NCBI GenBank assembly: GCA_035606945.1
Contig: DATNDR010000004.1
Span: 1 to 64,000 of the forward strand
Length of the DNA stretch: 64,000 nt
From: GCA-003244245 sp035606945
GTDB taxonomy: Bacteria > Actinomycetota > Actinomycetes > Mycobacteriales > Pseudonocardiaceae
Direction: 5' to 3'
This document shows, in pieces, positions 59,301-64,000 of the stretch (within the stretch, counting starts at the first letter, position 1; each line of letters starts with the position of its first letter). The notes under the pieces are model-generated. The model saw only the letters and a program-made list of their open reading frames with translations. It did no database searches and was not told where the DNA came from. A program made the translations under genes and the position numbers.

Positions 59301-61172
59301 ACCGGCGTCCTGGTGACGTACGGCGCAGGCTGCTGTGTAGGACCGGTCGATGAAAGGCAGCTCCTCCACCACTGCCTCGATCTCAGGGCCGGCGTAGTTC
59401 ACGCCGTTGATGATGATGACGTCTTTGGCCCGGCCGGTGAGTGTCAACCGGCCATTTTTCAGAAATCCGAGGTCTCCGGTATCGAACCAGCCGTCTACGG
59501 TGAAGACCTCAGCGTTCGCCGCGGGATTCTCGTAGTATCCCGCGGTCACCATCGCGCCCTGCACATGAAGCCGTCCAATGTTGCCCTCAGGCAACACCCT
59601 GTTGTTGTCGTCAACAACACCTAGCCGGATTCCGGCGATCGGTCGGCCAAGCTCGACGAAGGAATCGTTGTCGTTCGCCGTGGCTACCGAAAAACGCTGT
59701 GAGTACACTACACCGGAGCATGTTTCTGCCATTCCCCACGCCGGCCAAATGGCGGTGCCGGGCAAACCCGCGGGCTCCAGCATCCGCAGGAAACGGCGGG
59801 CACTGCGGGCGGAAACCGCCTCGCCGCCATTGATGATCGCCCGGACACGGGACAGATCCCACCGGTATCCGTCCTCGCCGATCTGGTCCAGCCTGTCGGT
59901 CACCAGGCCGAAGGCGAAATTCGGCGCCCAGCTCACACTGGCCCGGTACCGCGTCAATAAATCCAGCCAGCGCAAGGGATCGCCTAGCACATTGTGGGTT
60001 GGCACATGAACCTGCGAGCAACCCACCTCGAGGCCGAGCGCATGCATCATGATGACGCTGCCGACGTGGTCCAATGGCATCCAGTTGAGCATGATGTCCG
60101 TGCTAACCAGCGACAGCCGTCGCGCGGATCCGAGGACCTGGGTGACGATCGCCCGGTGCCGCTGCACCACGATCTTGGGCACTCCGGTGCTGCCGGAGGT
60201 GAACAGCATCAACGCGGCGTCATCCGGGGATCCCGCCCGATATGGTTGCGCAGGATCGTTGTCGAGCAGATCCTCCAGGCAGGCGATCGTCAGCGCATCC
60301 CATTCGCGGGCCTCGGCGAAGTCGCGCAGCGCGGATCTGTGCGCGGCCGTGGTGAGAATCGGTGGCCGGTGCAAGGCCCGCCACGCCGCCTCCACCTTGT
60401 TGGAACCCGGAATTCCCTCGACGTAATCCGCCGGAACGGCCGCCAACGCCGGAATATATCCGCCGAGCAGGCAACCCCACAGGCCAGTGAAGAATTGGTA
60501 GCTTGAATCTAGCTGCAACAAGACGGTGGCGCCGGGCTTGAGGCCTAGAAGTTTCACCCCCTGCGCAACCCGGCAGGCATCGGTGACCAGGTCCCGATAT
60601 GTCTGCAAACGCTCAACACCATTGGTGTCGACGTGCATAATGGCATGGCCTCCATGCTGGTCGGCGCTCCGCAACAATAGCTCGACCATGGTCTGTCCAG
60701 CATTGAGTTGGGCGGCGCCACCATCGACGAGAGACATCCTTACCGGATCACCGTTGTCGATCACCGATGGTTTGCTCGTCGTCACCGATTGAAGCTCGTC
60801 GACGACGTGGATGGCGCACTGGTTTCCTTTTGCCGCGGCGGTGCCGACCTGCAACCGGCCTTCCCCGGCGATATGATCGATCGTGCGCTGCCACGCATTC
60901 AGCAAATCGTCGTCGAGCACCGGGGGGCCGCCCACATCGAAGGAAGCGGGATCCAGGGCGGCCGGCAGGCTGCTGACCGTCACGACGGTAAAAGGTGGCG
61001 CTTGCGCAGGGTGACGAGAGCGCACGAAATCAGCCAGTGCGACTTCATCGATTAACCCATCTGCGACCACATAGGCCACCAACTCATCCGCACCCTTGGA
61101 TGCGACGAAACAGTCCTGGACTGTCGGGTACGACAGGATGGTGGCGCGTATCCAGCGCTGGTTGTCCCACAT
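56340..61172 (-). CDS. Stand-alone adenylation-ketoreductase-carrier-thioesterase enzyme
   Basis: A 1,610-residue multidomain synthetase with no ketosynthase or condensation domain. Residues 1-100 resemble an orphan AMP-binding C-terminal subdomain. The adenylation/acyl-AMP ligase domain spans about 165-700 (ATP loop LFTSGSTGVPK near 325; NWMPLDHVGSVIMMH; GWFDTGDLGFL; late Lys in GKIQRSK). A KR domain follows a structural half: SGGLGGVG near 945, Ser in LFSSATGYFG, Tyr in GPYAAANAA near 1085. The carrier Ser is in DLGGTSLQM near 1265; the alpha/beta hydrolase TE has GVSYGGS near 1408, Asp in GEHDVLTPP and His in DADHLVPM near 1561. A-KR-T order is used for alpha-keto acids in PksJ- and cereulide-type modules. 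ATG 61172 follows GGAAGG. Confidence 0.85.
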   Translation of the reverse strand: MWDNQRWIRATILSYPTVQDCFVASKGADELVAYVVADGLIDEVALADFVRSRHPAQAPPFTVVTVSSLPAALDPASFDVGGPPVLDDDLLNAWQRTIDHIAGEGRLQVGTAAAKGNQCAIHVVDELQSVTTSKPSVIDNGDPVRMSLVDGGAAQLNAGQTMVELLLRSADQHGGHAIMHVDTNGVERLQTYRDLVTDACRVAQGVKLLGLKPGATVLLQLDSSYQFFTGLWGCLLGGYIPALAAVPADYVEGIPGSNKVEAAWRALHRPPILTTAAHRSALRDFAEAREWDALTIACLEDLLDNDPAQPYRAGSPDDAALMLFTSGSTGVPKIVVQRHRAIVTQVLGSARRLSLVSTDIMLNWMPLDHVGSVIMMHALGLEVGCSQVHVPTHNVLGDPLRWLDLLTRYRASVSWAPNFAFGLVTDRLDQIGEDGYRWDLSRVRAIINGGEAVSARSARRFLRMLEPAGLPGTAIWPAWGMAETCSGVVYSQRFSVATANDNDSFVELGRPIAGIRLGVVDDNNRVLPEGNIGRLHVQGAMVTAGYYENPAANAEVFTVDGWFDTGDLGFLKNGRLTLTGRAKDVIIINGVNYAGPEIEAVVEELPFIDRSYTAACAVRHQDAGTDQLAVFFHLLPGTAEREALHTIRSTILREIGVNPDHLIPVRRADIPKTGLGKIQRSKLSEEYGRRLLGAAGTTAGTELPAWFYRPEWTRSTVQRLVGHASGAVLVFLDRLGLGEALCGMLRGRGQRCVSVHQQPRAAFRRVAIDVYLIDPDNRDHYRLLVGAVRQQAPVDVVHLSDFAEHVQFSDSRAISDSCRASTGWLLHLLAALDAAAWDSPLSLRVVAAHTQRIADTDRVTFTRAPLRNLLKTAAQEIPWLRCHHLDVEIGDNSANAQRVVDEIDDDTADPEAAYRAGCRMVPRLVPIHRGDETVTVPQFVTGGLYVLSGGLGGVGMEVARHLLVNYDAKILLFGRSCPDEVALIALRACGPDVRYAVADVTDEHQVRECIEQAEKDWATTVVGIVHLAGHYTEQSLQRCSIDELLAAIEPKICGAWHLHEILKDRPGVPLLLFSSATGYFGGVIQGPYAAANAALDAFADHLHTEATRVGAISECRSIGWSVWYETGISQGMALTGQAPLRGYQMMAPQDALMSLAVAAADSSPFLLVGLDPDGRITRRYMAGPPRPTRKIVARIDEPDAVDQIARVLAPIRLLDRYGTPTSCEVLKGEHVPQGPAQSDLERRIASVWRSVLRLRTIQLDDDFFDLGGTSLQMAQMHQQICQELGHELRWSDVLRVRTIRAIAALVDGPGAHAADTISWQGINYTYRYLKHRAAPESIPLVLITGAFQGMYAMPRLEHLLRPLGNMLLVDLPGSGSADDLSGDYGFDFLADCLNHLLDELAIPRINLIGVSYGGSIAYEFAHRWPDRINRLAVAGAVNSFPAAVLAGRGSSSRILEGGRLDRFVDHIVEGTMCLNPDVFIRNRETTRALMEKILRESTPSEAARYLDVQNRVLAPARAVEYGFFGRPTLVFTGEHDVLTPPAFVRDLAATIPGALYTSFKDADHLVPMECPEELADLLIRFFTDQPLDNLPYCHPIEQPRPQRARTPHAA

Positions 61173-61280
61173 CTTCGCACCTTCCACGGGCGTGATGGGA
61201 CAACTGTTCGCGCCGAAGCTGACCGGGGCATCGGACCCGTAGCCGGAGATTTCACCGTCCCGTGCCGGATGTTTCGCCCC

Positions 61281-61372
61281 CGTGCTCCCGCCCCCGCGGG
61301 AGCACGACCCGCAGTCTGGATGCAGACTGCGGTTTTCAGCCCGGGAATAACAGCAGTCTGCATCCAGACTGC
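61281..61372. promoter_or_regulatory. Array of three dyads between megasynthase and regulator
   Basis: Three symmetrical sites lie within 92 bp: CGTGCTCCCGC-CCCC-GCGGGAGCACG (61281-61306); CCGCAGTCTG-GATG-CAGACTGCGG (61309-61332); GCAGTCTG-CATC-CAGACTGC (61353-61372). The last two share the arm GCAGTCTG and are mirror copies. They sit in the divergent region, so they are likely operators for the LuxR-type regulator or others. Confidence 0.65.
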
Positions 61373-61476
61373 GGTGGGGAGGCCCGCAAAATCACACGAT
61401 CGGGATCGCGGGGAGGGTATTCGGTGGATGCCTCGGAGCCTCTTTCCTGAGACCGGCAGGCGGAGAGGATCTTGAG

Positions 61477-64000
61477 ATGCCGACGCTGCAGGTGGAATGG
61501 CAGGTCCGCGATGGCAGATCAGGCGAGGACCTGCGGTTGTTGGAGCGCGGCGGGGAGCTTGCGCGCATTGAGCAGTCAATCGCGACCTTGAGTGCTGGGC
61601 ACGGAAGCGCGCTGATCATCGAAGGTGCGGCGGGGATCGGCAAGAGCAGCCTGTTACGGGTGGTGTGCGAGCACGCCTTTGAACACGGAGTGCAGACGTT
61701 CACCGCGCGCGCCAGCGAGTTGGAACGCGACTTCGGGTTCGGCATCGTGCGCCAGCTGCTCGAAAGGCGGTTGGTCCTGGCCGGCGAGGCCGAAAGAGCC
61801 GAGTTACTGACCGGCGCGGCCGCGCTGGCCGGACCGGTGCTGGGCCTCGCGGGAACTGGCGGCAATTCGTTTGCGGCATTGCACGGGCTCTACTGGCTGG
61901 TAGCCAATCTGGCCACCACCGAGCCGCTGGTACTGGCGGTCGACGATCTGCAGTGGGCGGACGAGCCATCGTTGCGGTGGCTGGTGTACCTGTGCCACCG
62001 GTTGGAAGGCCTGCCGGTGCTGGTCGCTGCCACCACCCGCCCGCTGCGCCCGGGACATGGCCAGCTGCTTGCCGAACTACTCACCGTGCGCAGCGCTCAG
62101 GTCCTGTGTCCAGGGCCGCTCAGCGAGCCTGCGGTGGCCCGGCTGGTGCACGACGGGTTGGGCGCGGTGCCGGATCCGGCCTTCGTGGCCGCGTGCGCAA
62201 GGGCCAGCGGCGGCAATCCGTTCGTCCTGCGCGAGCTGATCTTCGATCTGGCGGCTGACGGTGTCCCGCCGGTGGCGGCGCAGGCCGCGGGAGTGGTCGA
62301 GCGGGTCCCCGGTCAGGTGGAACGAACGGTACTGGCCCGGTTGCGCCGGTTGGATGTGGCGGCCACCCGGCTCGCGGAAGCGGTGGCGGTGTTGGGCGAG
62401 GGCACCGAGCTGCGGCTGGCCGCCGCGATGGCCAACCTGGACATCGACACTGCGGCAGCCGCAGCGGATGCGCTGCTGACCGCAGAGCTGTTCGACGAAG
62501 GCCGGCCGTTGCAGTTCCTGCATCCGCTGGTGCGCTCGGCGGTGTATGAGCAGCTCGCACCTGGTGCACGCGCCCAGGCGCACGCTCGCGCCGCGCGGCT
62601 GCTCGTCCAGGAGGGCGCGGGGTGTGAGCGGGTCGGCGCGCAACTGCTGTTATGCGAGCCGGCGGGCGACGAGCAGGCCGTGGAGGCATTGCGCGCCGCC
62701 GCGGCGGCAGCGTTGGAGCGCGGTGCGCCGGAGATCTCGGTGACATACCTGCGCCGAGCGCTGGCCGAGCCGCCTGCCGAGGGGGAGCGAGCGGCGGTGT
62801 TGGGCGAGCTGGGCGGGGCGGAACGGATCGCCCGCGATCCAGCCGCTCTGGGAGACCTCGAGCGCGCCTGGCAGGCGACTACCTGCCCGGTGGCGCGGGC
62901 ACTGCTGGCTGAACAGCTGGCCAATGTGTTGTTCTACGCCGCCGACTGGACGCGCTGCGCGGCTGTGCTGCGGTCCGCTCTGGTCGACCTCGGCGGCCGC
63001 GACCCTGATCTGGCAGTGCGCTTGTGCACCCACGCCGCAGTGCTGGAGCTACTCAGCCCCGACCCCGCGATAGCACCCGGGGCCGCCCTTCGGTGGCTGC
63101 GTGAGCTGGCCGCCCGCAGCACTCCGGCCAGCCGCTCCGCGCAGCTGTGCCTGGCGGCGACCCTCGCGGTCCGCGGCGAGGATTGTCACGAGGTGGCCGG
63201 CCTGGTCGAGCGCGGGCTCGACGGCGGCCGCTTCATCGTCGAGGAAACCGGCGAGGCGGTGCCGGCCATGCTCGCCTTCTGGGCTCTGATGACTATCGAC
63301 GAGCTGGAGCGCGCCCAAGCGCTGGTCGAGACGATACTGGCGGACTCCCGAGCGCGCGGTTCCGTGGTGGGCTGCACGTTCGCCTACGGCCGGCGCGGAC
63401 TGCTCGCCTTACGGCGCGGCGAGCTGGCCGAGGCGGAAGCCGACGCGCGCGCAGCGTTGGAGCTGTCCGTCGAATACAACCTGGCCCTATCCACTCCGCT
63501 GCATCGGGCCGCCTTGAGCACGGTGCTGCTGGAACGCGGGGACCTCCACCAGGCGGCTGGCGTCGTCGAAGGGGTCGTACTGCCGGTTGGCGGGCCGACC
63601 GGAATCGCCCTGTTAGAGGCGCGGGGCCGGGTGCGCCTGGCCCGCGGTCAGCGTGAGCAGGCCATCGCCGACCTGCGCCACTGCGGTCGGCTCGCCATCG
63701 CCGTCAGAACAACCCCGAATCTGCACCCCTGGCGCTCCACGTTGGCGCTCGCGCTGGCAAGTGACGACCTGGCCGAGGCACGCGCACTGGCCAAGGCCGA
63801 GTTGCAGCTGGCTCGTGATGCCGGTGCGCCACGGGCGATCGGGATCGCGCTGCGCGCCTGCGGCCTGCTCGCCGACGGTCAGAACCGCATCGAGCTGCTC
63901 CAACAATCCGTCGCGGTGCTGGAGGCCTCGTCCGCCCGGCTAGAGCTGGCGCATTCGCTGGCTGAGCTGGGCGCTGCGCTGCGGCGTGCCGGGGCGCGCA
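61477..64000 (+). CDS. LuxR-type (LAL) AAA ATPase regulator, 3' end beyond window
   Basis: At least 841 codons of a large ATP-binding regulator. The AAA/NTPase domain is seen as LIIEGAAGIGKSSLLRVV near residue 47 (Walker A) and LVLAVDDLQWADEPSLRWL near 150 (Walker B), then LVAATTRPL and the long helical TPR-like region. The LuxR helix-turn-helix expected at the C-terminus is outside the window. GGAGAGG precedes ATG 61477. Divergent from the megasynthase, so it is probably its pathway activator. Confidence 0.85.
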   Translation, partial: MPTLQVEWQVRDGRSGEDLRLLERGGELARIEQSIATLSAGHGSALIIEGAAGIGKSSLLRVVCEHAFEHGVQTFTARASELERDFGFGIVRQLLERRLVLAGEAERAELLTGAAALAGPVLGLAGTGGNSFAALHGLYWLVANLATTEPLVLAVDDLQWADEPSLRWLVYLCHRLEGLPVLVAATTRPLRPGHGQLLAELLTVRSAQVLCPGPLSEPAVARLVHDGLGAVPDPAFVAACARASGGNPFVLRELIFDLAADGVPPVAAQAAGVVERVPGQVERTVLARLRRLDVAATRLAEAVAVLGEGTELRLAAAMANLDIDTAAAAADALLTAELFDEGRPLQFLHPLVRSAVYEQLAPGARAQAHARAARLLVQEGAGCERVGAQLLLCEPAGDEQAVEALRAAAAAALERGAPEISVTYLRRALAEPPAEGERAAVLGELGGAERIARDPAALGDLERAWQATTCPVARALLAEQLANVLFYAADWTRCAAVLRSALVDLGGRDPDLAVRLCTHAAVLELLSPDPAIAPGAALRWLRELAARSTPASRSAQLCLAATLAVRGEDCHEVAGLVERGLDGGRFIVEETGEAVPAMLAFWALMTIDELERAQALVETILADSRARGSVVGCTFAYGRRGLLALRRGELAEAEADARAALELSVEYNLALSTPLHRAALSTVLLERGDLHQAAGVVEGVVLPVGGPTGIALLEARGRVRLARGQREQAIADLRHCGRLAIAVRTTPNLHPWRSTLALALASDDLAEARALAKAELQLARDAGAPRAIGIALRACGLLADGQNRIELLQQSVAVLEASSARLELAHSLAELGAALRRAGAR

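Overview
This window is a high-GC actinobacterial chromosome segment, most likely from Pseudonocardiales or Mycobacteriales. The evidence is gene content: mycothiol synthase MshD, GlnR, LmeA-type DUF2993, a PurS/PurQ/PurL purine route, DUF3073, an XRE/DUF397 pair and many GTG starts. Two blocks resemble the gene order I recall from Mycobacterium tuberculosis: dus-phoU-mshD-glnR-lmeA-cysA-sseC through fur/ygfZ to purM-purF-purL-purQ-purS (23.7-43.8 kb), and leuA-recR-ybaB-FAD oxidase-methyltransferase (48-56 kb). No tRNA, rRNA, CRISPR array or intact insertion sequence was seen.

Layout. 0-10 kb is accessory: a broken DUF222/13E12 gene, a short phenylalanine hydroxylase remnant, a SWIM-SNF2 helicase, a small-protein/retropepsin pair, a MetE-like protein, and phhA divergent from an Lrp regulator. 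10-18.2 kb holds envelope proteins (M13 metallopeptidase, beta-helix lipoprotein, dienelactone-hydrolase lipoprotein) facing an MFS-flavoprotein-antiporter operon whose antiporter has lost its C-terminus. 18.3-23.5 kb is regulatory and stress related: a MalT-type LuxR regulator, MerR, J-domain protein, Hsp20, a STAS protein without its phosphoacceptor serine, and an ECF sigma factor. 23.7-36.2 kb is the first conserved block, with a TetR/P450 pair and an RsiG-like c-di-GMP-type anti-sigma protein. 36.3-43.8 kb is purine synthesis. 44.6-47 kb is an operon of three membrane-anchored heptad-repeat proteins. 47.6-56.3 kb contains leuA, an XRE/DUF397 locus, recR-ybaB and an FAD oxidase plus cyclopropane-type methyltransferase. 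56.3-64 kb contains a 1,610-residue adenylation-ketoreductase-carrier-thioesterase enzyme and a divergent LuxR-type ATPase regulator that runs off the end.

The window is rich in small regulatory elements outside the long genes: a cysteine-containing leader ORF before the thiosulfate sulfurtransferase, a Leu-Leu-Leu leader before leuA, a 12-codon micro-ORF with an extreme Shine-Dalgarno sequence beside fur, a candidate sRNA with a strong promoter after leuA, a two-copy 60-bp palindromic repeat (33.4 and 53.1 kb), and a 140-bp nested palindrome at 30 kb related to a sequence at 22.6 kb. The strongest candidates for undescribed biology are the heptad-repeat operon, the stand-alone adenylation-KR-carrier-TE enzyme with its dyad-rich control region, and the micro-ORF unit next to fur. 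Functions come from motif recognition by eye; no database search was possible.
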